A DNA stretch of 64,000 nucleotides, taken from positions 496,001 through 560,000 of the forward strand of contig NZ_QJJL01000001.1 of the NCBI RefSeq assembly GCF_003201935.1. Direction: 5' to 3'. The notes beneath the pieces were generated by a model that saw only the letters and a program-made list of their open reading frames with translations, searched no databases and was not told the DNA's origin. This DNA is from Loktanella sp. PT4BL (GTDB lineage: Bacteria; Pseudomonadota; Alphaproteobacteria; Rhodobacterales; Rhodobacteraceae). The translations under genes were made by a program, and so were the position numbers. Shown in pieces: positions 24,961 to 34,529 of this stretch (positions within the stretch are counted from its first letter, which is position 1; the number at the start of each line of letters is the position of its first letter).

Positions 24961-26535
24961 ATGCGCAATTTTCACCACCCCGGCCGCTCGGCGGTTTTTG
25001 CAACCAATGGTATGTGCGCAACGTCGCATCCGCTGGCCGCGAAAGTTGCCGTGCAAATGATGGAATCAGGTGGCAATGCCATGGACGCTGCGATTGCGGG
25101 GGCAGTGCTGCTGGGCCTGTGTGAGCCGCAGATGACTGGTATCGGCGGGGATTGTTTTGTGCTGTTGACACCGCCGGGCGAAGACCGCGTTGTGGCGCTG
25201 AACGGATCAGGCCGTGCGCCTGCGGGAATAGATGCCGACAAACTGCGTGCCAAAGGTGACGTGATCGCACCCTATTCCGCCGATGCGGTCAGCATCCCGG
25301 GCGCGGTTGATGCCTTTTGCCGTCTGTCCAAGGACTGGGGCAAACTGGGCCTCAAGGCCGTTCTCGCCCCGTCCATCCACTATGCCGAGGCCGGCGTTCC
25401 GGTGGCTGAACGCGTGGCCTCTGACTGGGCGCAATCGGTGGATAACCTTTCTGGCCATGCCCGCGACCTCTATCTGTTGAACGGCGAAGCCCCCAAGGCA
25501 GGGCAGATCTTCCGTGCACCGGAACAGGCAGAGGTGCTACGCCGCATTGCCATGGACGGGCGCGCGGGGTTCTACGAGGGAGAGGTCGCCGAAGACATGG
25601 TCGCCTCGCTCAATGCGCTGGGCGGCACGCATACGCTGGATGATTTCGCGAATACGGCATGTGACTACACCGACCCGATCACGGGTGGCTATGGCGGGCT
25701 CGATCTTTACGAGCATCCACCAAACGGGCAGGGCGCGACCGCGATCCTGCTGCTGAATATCCTGAAGCATTTCGACATCGCAGGCATGGACCCGTGGGGC
25801 GCCGAGCGCGTCCATATTGAGGCCGAAGCAACCAAACTCGCCTACGACACCCGCAACCGGTTCCTGTCCGATCCGGAATATATGACGCGGCTCGACTATA
25901 TGACGTCACCCGACACAGCGGCGAAACTGGCCGCCCTGATCGACCCCAAAAAGGCGATGCCAGCAGGTTTGCCAGGGGCCGAGGCAGTGCACAAAGACAC
26001 CATCTACATCACCGTGGTCGACAAGGACCGCATGTGTGTGTCGCTGATCTATTCGGTGTTCCATTCCTTCGGGGCGGGCATCGCATCCGATAAATTCGGC
26101 GTGCTGTTCCAGAACCGCGGCGCGGGATTCACGCTGGAACAGGGCCACCCCAACGAGGTCGGCGGCGGCAAACGCCCGATGCACACGATCATCCCTGCCA
26201 TGCTGAAGAAAGACGGCAAGGTTCACATGCCCTTCGGTGTCATGGGTGGGCAGTACCAGTCCACCGGACACGCACGTTTCGTCACCAACGTCACCGATTT
26301 CGGCCTGTCGCCACAGGCCGCCATGGACGCGCCGCGCAGTTTTGCGGAAGGCGCGGAATTGCGGGTCGAGGATGGCTACAGCGACGCGGTCAAAGCCGAA
26401 CTTGCCGCAATGGGCCACAACGTGGTGCGGCCAGAGACGGCGATCGGCGGCTCACAGGCAATTCTGCTTCATGAGGATGGTGTGCTTGAGGGCGGAAGTG
26501 ACCCGCGCAAAGACGGGTGCGCGCTCGGGTATTGA
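24961..26535 (+). CDS. Gamma-glutamyltransferase family protein
   Basis: 524-residue Ntn-hydrolase precursor. Autoprocessing is expected before the Thr in HKDTIYITVVD (~343-350), giving large and small subunits; SLIYSVFHSFGAGIASDKFG and the C-terminal GGSQAILL fit the family. No signal peptide is evident, so it may be cytoplasmic, unlike E. coli Ggt. Substrates might be glutathione or other gamma-glutamyl compounds, but some members of this family are acylases. A long hairpin follows. Confidence 0.88.
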   Translation: MRNFHHPGRSAVFATNGMCATSHPLAAKVAVQMMESGGNAMDAAIAGAVLLGLCEPQMTGIGGDCFVLLTPPGEDRVVALNGSGRAPAGIDADKLRAKGDVIAPYSADAVSIPGAVDAFCRLSKDWGKLGLKAVLAPSIHYAEAGVPVAERVASDWAQSVDNLSGHARDLYLLNGEAPKAGQIFRAPEQAEVLRRIAMDGRAGFYEGEVAEDMVASLNALGGTHTLDDFANTACDYTDPITGGYGGLDLYEHPPNGQGATAILLLNILKHFDIAGMDPWGAERVHIEAEATKLAYDTRNRFLSDPEYMTRLDYMTSPDTAAKLAALIDPKKAMPAGLPGAEAVHKDTIYITVVDKDRMCVSLIYSVFHSFGAGIASDKFGVLFQNRGAGFTLEQGHPNEVGGGKRPMHTIIPAMLKKDGKVHMPFGVMGGQYQSTGHARFVTNVTDFGLSPQAAMDAPRSFAEGAELRVEDGYSDAVKAELAAMGHNVVRPETAIGGSQAILLHEDGVLEGGSDPRKDGCALGY

Positions 26536-26549
26536 CGAGGGCCAACAGC

Positions 26550-26585
26550 GCCGCCCTACACTTGGTGTAATGGATGTAGGGTGGC
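26550..26585. terminator. Palindromic hairpin between convergent genes
   Basis: GCCGCCCTACA (26550-26560) pairs with TGTAGGGTGGC (26575-26585) apart from one G-T wobble. It separates ggt (+) from the TetR gene (-). The arm TGTAGGGTGGC recurs at 37234-37244, overlapping the cobN stop codon. Confidence 0.55.
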
Positions 26586-26654
26586 GTGCCTTCAGGGTCC
26601 GCGCGCACGGCCGTTCTTTTCCGGATAGGGAATGACACTGCCGTGAGACCAAAA

Positions 26655-27269
26655 TTACTTGATCACAATCAATGCCTTGATCGCCTCCAGATGACCTGCC
26701 TTGAGTTCATCAACAGGAAAATGTTCATCCAGATCGTCAAATTTCGCAAACATCTCCCGCGAAAGCGAAAGCGTGACAATCGGCCCTATAAACAGATGTG
26801 ACATCAGCTTCTTGTCTATCGGCTTGAAGACACCCGCCTTTGTCCCTTGGGCAAGGATCTGGGCCACCAAGGCCTCATGCGGCAGGATATATTCTTCACG
26901 AAAAGACCGCGCCACCTGCGGAAACGCGCGCGATACTTCGGCAATGAGAGGCGACATGCGCCCGACCGCCGAATTAATCACCGTGTCGTATAACGTGTCG
27001 AACGCCTGTGACAGCTTTTCCTCCGGACTTGCCTGGTCGTCCGCGACAATTGCTTCAAGAGAGCTCAGCGCGTGTTGATAGCCATCGGTCACGCAGGCAA
27101 TGAACAGATCTTCCTTGTTAGCGAAATGATAATAAAGACTCGCTTTGGTCATGCCCGACGCTTTCGCGATCGCGCTCATCGACGTTCCCGCGAAGCCGTT
27201 TTGCAAAAACAGGTCGGTCGCCAAATCTATAATGCGGCCCTTTGCGTCGCGATCTTTGTTTTTTTCCAT
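26655..27269 (-). CDS. TetR-family repressor of the RND pump
   Basis: 204 residues. The N-terminal TetR HTH (~15-60) is clear: LFLQNGFAGTSMSAIAKASG and KASLYYHFANKEDLF. The C-terminal ligand domain resembles AcrR-like regulators (SRAFPQVARSFREEYILPHE). It is divergent from the efflux genes, with a palindromic operator-like sequence between them, so it probably represses the pump, and perhaps itself, until an effector binds. Confidence 0.92.
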   Translation of the reverse strand: MEKNKDRDAKGRIIDLATDLFLQNGFAGTSMSAIAKASGMTKASLYYHFANKEDLFIACVTDGYQHALSSLEAIVADDQASPEEKLSQAFDTLYDTVINSAVGRMSPLIAEVSRAFPQVARSFREEYILPHEALVAQILAQGTKAGVFKPIDKKLMSHLFIGPIVTLSLSREMFAKFDDLDEHFPVDELKAGHLEAIKALIVIK

Positions 27270-27275
27270 TTCTAG

Positions 27276-27320
27276 TTGACCTGGTCTGAGTTATGCCTAT
27301 CTACCGAACGGTAGGTAGAT
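27276..27320 (+). promoter_or_regulatory. Promoter and palindromic TetR operator
   Basis: A -35 TTGACC (27276-27281), 16-base spacer and -10 TATCTA (27298-27303). The -10 is overlapped by the inverted repeat CTACCG-AA-CGGTAG (27301-27314) and the wider ATCTACC...GGTAGAT arms (27299-27320). A bound repressor would cover the -10. Confidence 0.65.
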
Positions 27321-27337
27321 AATAGGAGCGTTCGGCG

Positions 27338-28402
27338 ATGAAACAAGGTTGGATGAAAGCATGGGCAATTGCCATAGCGTGCTTTGTCGCCGTTTGCCAA
27401 ACTGCACAGGCACAAAGTCAAGACACACCGGTATTTGTTCAGACAGAGGTGGTCGGCGCGGCATCGCAAAGCGTAACACGCCAGTTCTTCGGACAGGTCG
27501 CGGCGCTGGAGACTGTTGATCTCTCATTCGAAGTCGGCGGCTATATAGAAACCCTCGAAGCCCCAGAGGGTGCTTCCATCGAAGAGGGTACGGTGTTGGC
27601 CCGACTCGACATTGCCCCGTTCGCGCGTGCCGTCGAACGAAGCCGGCTGGCACTTGCGCAAGCGGAACGCGACCTGATCCGCGCACAGCAACTGGCCACG
27701 CGAAACGTTACGTCCGAGGTGCAGGCCGAAAACCTGCAAACGGCGCGTGACCTTGCAGATGTTGCTTTGCGCGAAGCCGAGGCCGCTCTTGACGATGCGG
27801 CCATCATCGCCCCATTCAAAGGGATCGTCGCAGACCGGCTGGGCACTGAATTCACCACCATCCAGCCGGGTCAGCCTATCCTGCGCCTGCACAATATGTC
27901 CGAGACGCGTGTCGAGTTTGAACTGCCGGAAAGGCTTCTGGCGCAGATCGGGGACCCCAGCGTTGTGACCTTTGAAGGTCATCTTGCAGGGTTGAGTGAT
28001 CCGATCCCATTAGCGTTTCGCGAGTATCGGGCCGAAACGGCGCAGATCGGCCAAAGCTATACACTTTCTCTCGCTGCCGAACTGGCAGCGGATCAGTTGC
28101 TGCTACCCGGGCGGACGATCCGGGTGCACGCCAGCATTGACCGCCCGACAAACGGCATCATTGTTCCGCAAACTGCAATTACAACACGGGCGGACGGGCA
28201 GACTGTCGTCGTCGCGCTTGACGGAAATGGCCCGATATTCACCGCAAGGCATGTCCCGGTGTCTGTGGCCTCGACAAATGGGGCAGAGTTCATCGTCACC
28301 GGCCTTCCCGCAGAGACCGAGATCGTCACCATCGGGGCGCATCTGGTTCCGGACGGAGCCGCAGTGAAACGGTTCGTCGGCCTCACCGTGGAAGGGCTCT
28401 AA
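27338..28402 (+). CDS. RND efflux periplasmic adaptor (membrane fusion) subunit
   Basis: 354-residue HlyD-like adaptor with a signal peptide (MKAWAIAIACFVAVCQTAQA) and no lipobox. It has a barrel-sandwich motif (VDLSFEVGGYIETLEAPEGA), an alpha-hairpin (~90-135, QAERDLIRAQQLATRNVTSE), the lipoyl half APFKGIVADRLG, and beta-barrel/membrane-proximal domains. It bridges the inner-membrane RND pump to an outer-membrane channel; no TolC gene is adjacent. AGGAG at 27324-27328 precedes the ATG. The pump gene starts three bases after its stop. Confidence 0.93.
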   Translation: MKQGWMKAWAIAIACFVAVCQTAQAQSQDTPVFVQTEVVGAASQSVTRQFFGQVAALETVDLSFEVGGYIETLEAPEGASIEEGTVLARLDIAPFARAVERSRLALAQAERDLIRAQQLATRNVTSEVQAENLQTARDLADVALREAEAALDDAAIIAPFKGIVADRLGTEFTTIQPGQPILRLHNMSETRVEFELPERLLAQIGDPSVVTFEGHLAGLSDPIPLAFREYRAETAQIGQSYTLSLAAELAADQLLLPGRTIRVHASIDRPTNGIIVPQTAITTRADGQTVVVALDGNGPIFTARHVPVSVASTNGAEFIVTGLPAETEIVTIGAHLVPDGAAVKRFVGLTVEGL

Positions 28403-28405
28403 GCT

Positions 28406-31400
28406 ATGCAGATTGCGCGTCTATCTATCGAACGGCCACTCTATACCTGGATCTTGATCCTCTTTTGCTTGGTCGGCGGGGCCGCAGGATACTTTGGCGT
28501 CGGCAAGCTGGAAGATCCGGTTTTTACCCTGAAATCTGCCATTATCACCACCGCCTACCCGGGTGCGACAGCGGCCGAGGTGGCGATCGAAGTATCCGAG
28601 GTGCTGGAGTCCGAAATCCAGCAGATGAACGAGGTTGACTTCGTCACCTCCAGCAACACACCGGGACTGTCGGTGGTTGAGGTGACGATCCGTGATACCT
28701 TCGGCGGCGATGAACTGGCCCAGGTCTGGGACGATCTGCGCGACCGTGTGGCCGATGCACAGAGCAAACTGCCTGCCGGAGCGGTGCCATCGAGCGTCAA
28801 CGACAGTTTTGGCGACGTTTATGGCCTGCTCTACGCTGTCACCGCGCCGGGTTATGACGATGCAACCATTTGGGATATCGCCACCTTCTTGCGGCGGGAA
28901 CTGCTCACGGTTGACGGCGTGGCCAATGCCGAACTCCGCGGTCTGCCGGAAGAGGCGATCTTTATCGAGCCATCAGGCGAAATCCTTACAGCTCTGGGTG
29001 TTTCACCTGATGTGATTGTCGGCGCTGTTTCCGCCGCTGATGAGGTGGTACCAACCGGCACCGCGTCAAACGGGCGGCAGGATTTGCGTGTCGACGCACC
29101 CGCACCCGATGATAGCGTCTCGGAGATCAGCGCGCTGACCTTCGGGGTGCAGGGCGAAATCCTGAACCTGACCGATGTCGCCGAGGTCTATCGTGCCCGC
29201 ATTGATGCGCCACGCCAGATGATCCGCCACAACGGTGCCGAAGCCTTTACAATCGGTGTTTCGGGGCTCAACTCCGAGAACATCGTCGCAGTCGGTCAGC
29301 GGGTGGAAGACCGGATCGACGAGATCGCGACACTCTTGCCTGTGGGTGTTACGCTCGCGCCGATTTATGAACAGCACCGCGTTGTCGACACCGCAAACTC
29401 GGATTTTCTGGCCAACCTTGCCATGTCTGTAGCTGTTGTCATCGGTGTACTGGCGCTCTTCATGGGATGGCGCGCGGCGGTTGTCGTGGGGGGCTCGCTG
29501 CTGTTGACCGTCAGCTTTACATTCTTCTTCATGTATCTCTTCGACATCAAGGTCGAGCGGATCAGTCTGGGCGCGCTCATCATCGCCATGGGCATGCTTG
29601 TGGACAATGCCATTGTTGTGGCTGAAGGCATGCAAATCCAGATGAAACGGGGCCGCAAGGCGGTTGCGGCGGCAACAGAGGTCGCCGCACGGACGCAAGT
29701 CCCGCTGCTGGGTGCAACCATCATCGGTATCATGGCGTTCGCCGGTATCGGACTTAGCCCTGACAGCTCAGGCGAGTTCCTGTTTTCGCTCTTTGCGGTC
29801 ATCGGAATTTCGCTACTGCTGTCATGGTTGCTGGCGGTCACAGTCACACCGCTTCTGGGCAGCTACTTCTTTGTTACCGACACCAACCCGGAGGCCAAAG
29901 ATCCTTACGACACGGTCTTTTTCCGTAGTTACGGCAAGGTTGTGCGCGGCGCGCTTCGTGCCCGCTGGTTGGTGATCATGGCATTGATCGGGGCGATGGT
30001 GGCAGGCCTAGGCGCGATGGGCATGGTCAAGCAACAGTTCTTTCCGCCCGCCACGACGCCGATTTTCTATCTCAACTACAAAGCCGCGCAAGGCACCGCG
30101 ATTGAAACCGCCCGCGACGACCTTGCACAGGTCGAGGCGTGGTTGCTGGAACAGCCGCAGGTCGAAGCTGTCACCACGACGGTTGGCGCCAGCATGACCC
30201 GTTTCCTGCTGACATATCCCACTGCGGACCCATCACCCTCATACGGTCAATTGGTCATCCGCATGACCAGTTCTGACGTCTTTCCCGAACTTGCAGCAGG
30301 TCTGACAGACTTCACGGCCCGCACGATCCCTTGGGCCGAAACGCGGGTGCAGCAGATCATCTATGGTCCCCCCGTAAGCGCAGATGTCGAATTGCGCCTA
30401 TCAGGTCCGGATCCGATGGTCCTGCGTGGACTGGCAGATGAAGCCCAGGATATTCTGAAAAAGCAGACCGACCTTCTGGTCACGGAACGTATCGACTGGC
30501 GTGAACGCGAACTGACAACGCAACCTATCTTTGCGACGGACCGCGCGCAGGCGCTGGGGATCACGCGTCAATCCGTGTCTCAGGTTATCGCACTTGCCAC
30601 TGATGGACTGCAGGTTGGCACCTTCCGCGAAGCCGACCGCCAGTTGCCTATCTTGATCCGCACGCCACGCCATGAACAACTGGGCGGCGAATACCTTCTT
30701 GATCAACCGATCTATGCGCCCAGCATCAACGGCTACACAACGCTGGATCAGGTGCTTGACGGCTTCAATGTGATTGCCCGCGATACCGTGATCGCGCGCC
30801 GTGACCGCACGCCCACCATCAGTGTGCAGGCCTTTACCATTCCGGGTGTGCTTGCTCCTGAAGCATTTGCACAGGTGCGTAACGCGATCGAGGACATGCC
30901 GCTGCCGCCCGGTTACCGGATGGAGTGGGGGGGAGAGTTCGAAAGTTCCAGCACGGCGCAGGAAAGCCTCGGCAGGCAGATGCCGCTGGCTTTTGGCACG
31001 ATGCTGTTGATCACAATCCTGCTGTTCGGCAAGTTGCGCCAGACCGCCGTCATCTGGACAGTCGTGCCGATGGGCGTCACCGGTGTTGGTTTTGGCCTCT
31101 TGTTCACGAACCTACCCTTCAGCTTTACAGCGCTCTTGGGTCTTCTGAGCCTATCGGGCATGCTGATCAAGAACGCCATCGTGCTCGTAGAAGAAATCGA
31201 CAACCAGAAATCTGAGGAAGGGCTTGCGCAATCGGAAGCGATTGTGACCGCCTCTGTCAGTCGTCTGCGTCCGGTTGTCCTTGCGGCGGCCACAACAATC
31301 CTTGGCATGGTGCCACTGCTCACAGATGCCTTCTTTGCCTCAATGGCGGTGGCAATCATGGCAGGGCTCGGCTTTGCGTCTGTTCTCACGCTGATCGGCG

Positions 31401-31543
31401 TGCCTGCGCTTTATCATACTTATATGCGTAAAGAACGGCGCGCCGAAAAAGCCGCGACCAATTCCGCAAAGACGCCTGGCCTTCTGATGCGCTTGCTCTC
31501 CCCTGCAGCCAAGACAGGGCCGAAACAGATCGCAGCCGAATAA
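28406..31543 (+). CDS. RND efflux pump permease
   Basis: 1045-residue inner-membrane proton antiporter of the hydrophobe/amphiphile efflux type. It has twelve transmembrane segments in the two-halves pattern: TM1 at ~12-30 (LYTWILILFCLVGGAAGYFG), large periplasmic loops, and the proton-relay Asp in TM4 (AMGMLVDNAIVVAEGM). The second half repeats the layout (SLSGMLIKNAIVLVEEID). The substrate is unknown. It is expressed with the adaptor under the TetR operator. About 200 bases with nothing I can support follow. Confidence 0.95.
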   Translation: MQIARLSIERPLYTWILILFCLVGGAAGYFGVGKLEDPVFTLKSAIITTAYPGATAAEVAIEVSEVLESEIQQMNEVDFVTSSNTPGLSVVEVTIRDTFGGDELAQVWDDLRDRVADAQSKLPAGAVPSSVNDSFGDVYGLLYAVTAPGYDDATIWDIATFLRRELLTVDGVANAELRGLPEEAIFIEPSGEILTALGVSPDVIVGAVSAADEVVPTGTASNGRQDLRVDAPAPDDSVSEISALTFGVQGEILNLTDVAEVYRARIDAPRQMIRHNGAEAFTIGVSGLNSENIVAVGQRVEDRIDEIATLLPVGVTLAPIYEQHRVVDTANSDFLANLAMSVAVVIGVLALFMGWRAAVVVGGSLLLTVSFTFFFMYLFDIKVERISLGALIIAMGMLVDNAIVVAEGMQIQMKRGRKAVAAATEVAARTQVPLLGATIIGIMAFAGIGLSPDSSGEFLFSLFAVIGISLLLSWLLAVTVTPLLGSYFFVTDTNPEAKDPYDTVFFRSYGKVVRGALRARWLVIMALIGAMVAGLGAMGMVKQQFFPPATTPIFYLNYKAAQGTAIETARDDLAQVEAWLLEQPQVEAVTTTVGASMTRFLLTYPTADPSPSYGQLVIRMTSSDVFPELAAGLTDFTARTIPWAETRVQQIIYGPPVSADVELRLSGPDPMVLRGLADEAQDILKKQTDLLVTERIDWRERELTTQPIFATDRAQALGITRQSVSQVIALATDGLQVGTFREADRQLPILIRTPRHEQLGGEYLLDQPIYAPSINGYTTLDQVLDGFNVIARDTVIARRDRTPTISVQAFTIPGVLAPEAFAQVRNAIEDMPLPPGYRMEWGGEFESSSTAQESLGRQMPLAFGTMLLITILLFGKLRQTAVIWTVVPMGVTGVGFGLLFTNLPFSFTALLGLLSLSGMLIKNAIVLVEEIDNQKSEEGLAQSEAIVTASVSRLRPVVLAAATTILGMVPLLTDAFFASMAVAIMAGLGFASVLTLIGVPALYHTYMRKERRAEKAATNSAKTPGLLMRLLSPAAKTGPKQIAAE

Positions 31544-31747
31544 TGCAAGAACAAGGGACAAGGATGGCAGAGTTTTTGGCGCGCGCGCTGCTTTTCTGCA
31601 GGAAGCCTCTGATGCCAACGGCGATGGCTCTGCCATCATCTTGCAAATTGCGGTTGGCCAGAAAAACTCACCAGTTGGTCTGGCCAGGTGTCCGATTTCT
31701 GCGCCTGAGGCCTACGGCACGACGCTGAATTGGACAAGGCGGCGCGT

Positions 31748-32140
31748 TCAGCCTGCCCGGAGCGACCGCAAAAAGAGCCCGATCCCGCCGACCAGCAGCA
31801 CCAGTATCACGATCAGATCAAACGCGCTCATCTGTGCAAGTTGCAGGGTCATATTCGCGATCACACCGAAGATTAGCGCCACAAGTGCCGCGCCTGCGAT
31901 GCCCCAACCCAGCCAGTTCTTGGCGTTGTAAAAGATCATCCCGATCCCGAACATGAACGGGATCAGGATCATGCCTGAAGTGATCGGCACGCCGCCGATC
32001 CCGAAAACGCGGCTGCCCAGCCCGAAGTTTGGCCGCACCACAATGCCATTCAGCAACAGATAGCCACCGCCCACCATCATGATCAGCCCGATCAGAAAGC
32101 TGCCGGTCCCGCCATCAGATCCACCTGCGCCACGTGCCAT
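31748..32140 (-). CDS. Hypothetical membrane protein
   Basis: 130 residues with about four transmembrane segments (~14-32, 52-70, 75-98 and 104-124) and a Gly-rich start (MARGAGGSDGGTGSFLIGLI). No family is recognised. CTGGAG precedes the ATG by six bases. Its upstream region holds a striking four-fold TGTACA array at exact 11-bp spacing, suggesting specific regulation of this gene. Confidence 0.75.
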   Translation of the reverse strand: MARGAGGSDGGTGSFLIGLIMMVGGGYLLLNGIVVRPNFGLGSRVFGIGGVPITSGMILIPFMFGIGMIFYNAKNWLGWGIAGAALVALIFGVIANMTLQLAQMSAFDLIVILVLLVGGIGLFLRSLRAG

Positions 32141-32187
32141 CTATGTCTCCAGTTTCTCGCTTTGGGCCTTTTACCCGCCATACGGTT

Positions 32188-32229
32188 GTACGTACAGGTT
32201 GTGTACAGGGTGTGTACAGCTTCTGTACA
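32188..32229 (-). repeat. Four GTACA units phased at 11 bp
   Basis: GTACA occurs at 32192, 32203, 32214 and 32225, each exactly 11 bp apart. On the minus strand the units read TGTACAGAAGC, TGTACACACCC, TGTACACAACC and TGTACGTACAA. The array ends at the FMN reductase stop and lies ~48-89 bases upstream of the membrane-protein ATG. This is the arrangement of a cooperative protein-binding site on one DNA face. Confidence 0.6.
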
Positions 32230-32760
32230 TCAAATACGGGCCTTCAGCGCATCCATCAACTCGGTCAGGAGTTTGATATAAATCTCGCCCGTCAACTTGC
32301 CGTTTTCATCGAATTCCTTGCCAGAACTCGCGACGAGCACCTCTGGTCCCTGCAAGATGTCGGGCCGGAACGGCATCATCATTAGGCGAAGCGCAAACTG
32401 CGTACGCTCGCCGCCCGCGCGGCCTGCAGCGGCTGACATGATGGCAAGAGGTTTGTTGTTCCAAGGATTGCCCTCGGTCCGGCTGACCCAATCCAGCGCG
32501 TTCTTCAAGGCGCCCGAGGGTGCCTTGTTGTATTCGGGCGTGGAGATGATGACCGCATCCGCCGCAGCGATCTGATCGGAAAGGGTCTGGACCTTCGCAG
32601 GGATACCGTCTGCCGCTTCCACGTCGCCGTTGAAGAGGGGAAAATCGATGTCGGCGAGGGTGAATGTATCGGCGCCAAAAATCTCCGCTGCGTTCTGGAC
32701 CAAAAGCGTGTTGGTCGATGCCTTGCGGAGCGAGCCTGAAATGCCAAGAAGAGTTGTCAT
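32230..32760 (-). CDS. NAD(P)H-dependent FMN reductase
   Basis: 176-residue flavodoxin-like reductase of the NADPH-dependent FMN reductase family. The FMN phosphate loop GISGSLRKASTNTLL is at residues ~5-19, and TPEYNKAPSGALKNALDWVS binds the isoalloxazine ring. The likely role is quinone or flavin reduction. The ATG at 32760 is chosen because the family motif begins there; a longer in-frame start adds a non-homologous leader. It is divergent from the ThDP enzyme gene. Confidence 0.9.
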   Translation of the reverse strand: MTTLLGISGSLRKASTNTLLVQNAAEIFGADTFTLADIDFPLFNGDVEAADGIPAKVQTLSDQIAAADAVIISTPEYNKAPSGALKNALDWVSRTEGNPWNNKPLAIMSAAAGRAGGERTQFALRLMMMPFRPDILQGPEVLVASSGKEFDENGKLTGEIYIKLLTELMDALKARI

Positions 32761-32876
32761 TTGTAATCCTTTCAACGGTTTCAGGACAGATAGAGCGCAG
32801 GTTGCAAAGCGCAACAGTAGCCCTTGCACAGGCTATGTGCATGGCACATGCTGTCCGCAAAATCTGGGAGAACATC

Positions 32877-34529
32877 ATGGTCCGGCATGGCGGAAAAATA
32901 TTGAGCGATCAACTGGTTAAGCTCGGCGTAGAGCGGGTATTCTCGGTGCCGGGCGAGAGCTTTCTTGCGGCCCTGGATGGCCTGTACGACAGCGGCATTC
33001 CCAACATCGTCTGCCGTCAGGAAGGTGGTGCCGCAATGATGGCCGAGGCCTACGGCAAAATGACCGGCAAGCCCGGCGTCTGTTTTGTTACCCGTGGACC
33101 GGGGGCGACCAATGCCTCTGCAGGCATCCATATCGCGATGCAGGACAGCACGCCGATGGTCATGTTTGTCGGCCAGATCGACAATAGGCAGACGGATCGC
33201 GAGACTTTTCAAGAGGTTGATTATAAGTCATTTTTTGGCGGTCTGGCGAAATGGGTCGCACAGGTGAACGACACCGACCGCCTGCCGGAATATATCGGCC
33301 GCGCGTTCCGTGTCGCCATGTCGGGCCGCCCCGGTCCTGTGGTGTTGGCCCTGCCGGAGAACATGCTCAGCGCCAGCGCCGATGTGCCCGATCTGCATAT
33401 CCCCGAGGTGATCGCAAATCCGCTGCCAGAGAGCACGGCGCAAACGATCCTGCACGCTTTGGCACAGGCCGAACGCCCGCTCGTCGTCGTGGGTGGCCCG
33501 CACTGGTCTGCACAGGCCCAAGCCGATCTGCAGGCCTTTGCCGAGCGCCAGAATGTCCCGGTCGCAGCAGGCTTCCGGCGCCAGGATTATATGGATAACC
33601 ACCATGCCAATTATGCTGGTGATCTGAACGTCGGGATCAATCCGAAACTTGCACAGCGGGTGCGCGATGCGGATACGCTGATCCTGCTTGGAACGCGGTT
33701 CGGCGATATCGAAACGCAAGGCTATACGCTGGTTGACCCCGCCAATCCGGCCAAGCGGATTGTGCATGTACATGCCGACGCGGATGAACTGGGGCGGGTT
33801 TACACCCCTGACATCGCAATCAACGCCACCGCGCCTGCGGTGCTGCGCCAGTTGGCAAATGCCGAACATGCGGGCGATTGGTCCGGCTGGAGCAGCGCTG
33901 CGCGGGCTGATTATGACCACTGGCTGACCCCGCAGGAAAGCCCCGGCGCGCTGAAGCAAGAGGCGGTGATCAAATGGTTGTCCGAGCATCTGCCAGATGA
34001 TGCGATGATCACAAACGGGGCAGGGAACTATGCTGCATGGCTGCACCGTTATTTCGTTTACAAGCAATATGGCACACAGCTTGCCCCGACTTCCGGGTCG
34101 ATGGGATACGGGTTTCCGGCAGCGATTTCCGCGTCGTTGGCGCATCCGGACCGCACTGTCGTTTGCCTTGCGGGTGACGGCTGTTTCCAGATGACCTGCA
34201 ACGAGATGTCGACCGCCGTTCAGCATGGCGCAAAGCCGATTGTCGTGGTGATGAACAACGGCCGCTACGGCACGATCCGCATGCATCAGGAAAAGACATA
34301 TCCGGGGCGGGTGTCGGGGACTGCACTTGCCAACCCTTATTTTGCCGCATTCGCGCGCGCCTATGGCGGGCACGGTGAGAAGGTCACGCGGTCAGAGGAT
34401 TTTGCCGAAGCCTTTGCGCGCGCCCAAGCCGCAGGCACCGTGGCTATCATCGAGTGTCAGGTCGATGAGGAGGCGCTGACAACCGCCGCGACGCTCAGTG
34501 CTGTCAGGGCTGCGGCGCAGAAGGCCTAG
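32877..34529 (+). CDS. Thiamine-pyrophosphate enzyme, acetolactate synthase-like
   Basis: 550 residues with the three-domain pyruvate decarboxylase/acetohydroxyacid synthase layout. The catalytic Glu49 is in CRQEGGAAMMAEAYGKMTGK, and the ThDP/Mg motif is at ~430-460 (CLAGDGCFQMTCNEMSTA ... VVVMNN). No regulatory subunit gene (ilvH) is nearby, so it may not be the housekeeping acetolactate synthase; related enzymes include sulfoacetaldehyde acetyltransferase and benzoylformate decarboxylase. GGGAG at 32866-32870 fixes the ATG at 32877. Its stop shares CTAG with bluB. Confidence 0.9.
   Translation: MVRHGGKILSDQLVKLGVERVFSVPGESFLAALDGLYDSGIPNIVCRQEGGAAMMAEAYGKMTGKPGVCFVTRGPGATNASAGIHIAMQDSTPMVMFVGQIDNRQTDRETFQEVDYKSFFGGLAKWVAQVNDTDRLPEYIGRAFRVAMSGRPGPVVLALPENMLSASADVPDLHIPEVIANPLPESTAQTILHALAQAERPLVVVGGPHWSAQAQADLQAFAERQNVPVAAGFRRQDYMDNHHANYAGDLNVGINPKLAQRVRDADTLILLGTRFGDIETQGYTLVDPANPAKRIVHVHADADELGRVYTPDIAINATAPAVLRQLANAEHAGDWSGWSSAARADYDHWLTPQESPGALKQEAVIKWLSEHLPDDAMITNGAGNYAAWLHRYFVYKQYGTQLAPTSGSMGYGFPAAISASLAHPDRTVVCLAGDGCFQMTCNEMSTAVQHGAKPIVVVMNNGRYGTIRMHQEKTYPGRVSGTALANPYFAAFARAYGGHGEKVTRSEDFAEAFARAQAAGTVAIIECQVDEEALTTAATLSAVRAAAQKA

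Noticed and set aside
31544-31747. Possible gene remnant after the RND pump (frame containing SDANGDGSAI)
   Set aside because: No start with a ribosome site, no recognisable family, and equally open frames on the other strand; I see nothing supportable in this gap.
32188-32229. CRISPR-like array
   Set aside because: The units are only 11 bp with no spacers; it fits an operator array, not CRISPR.
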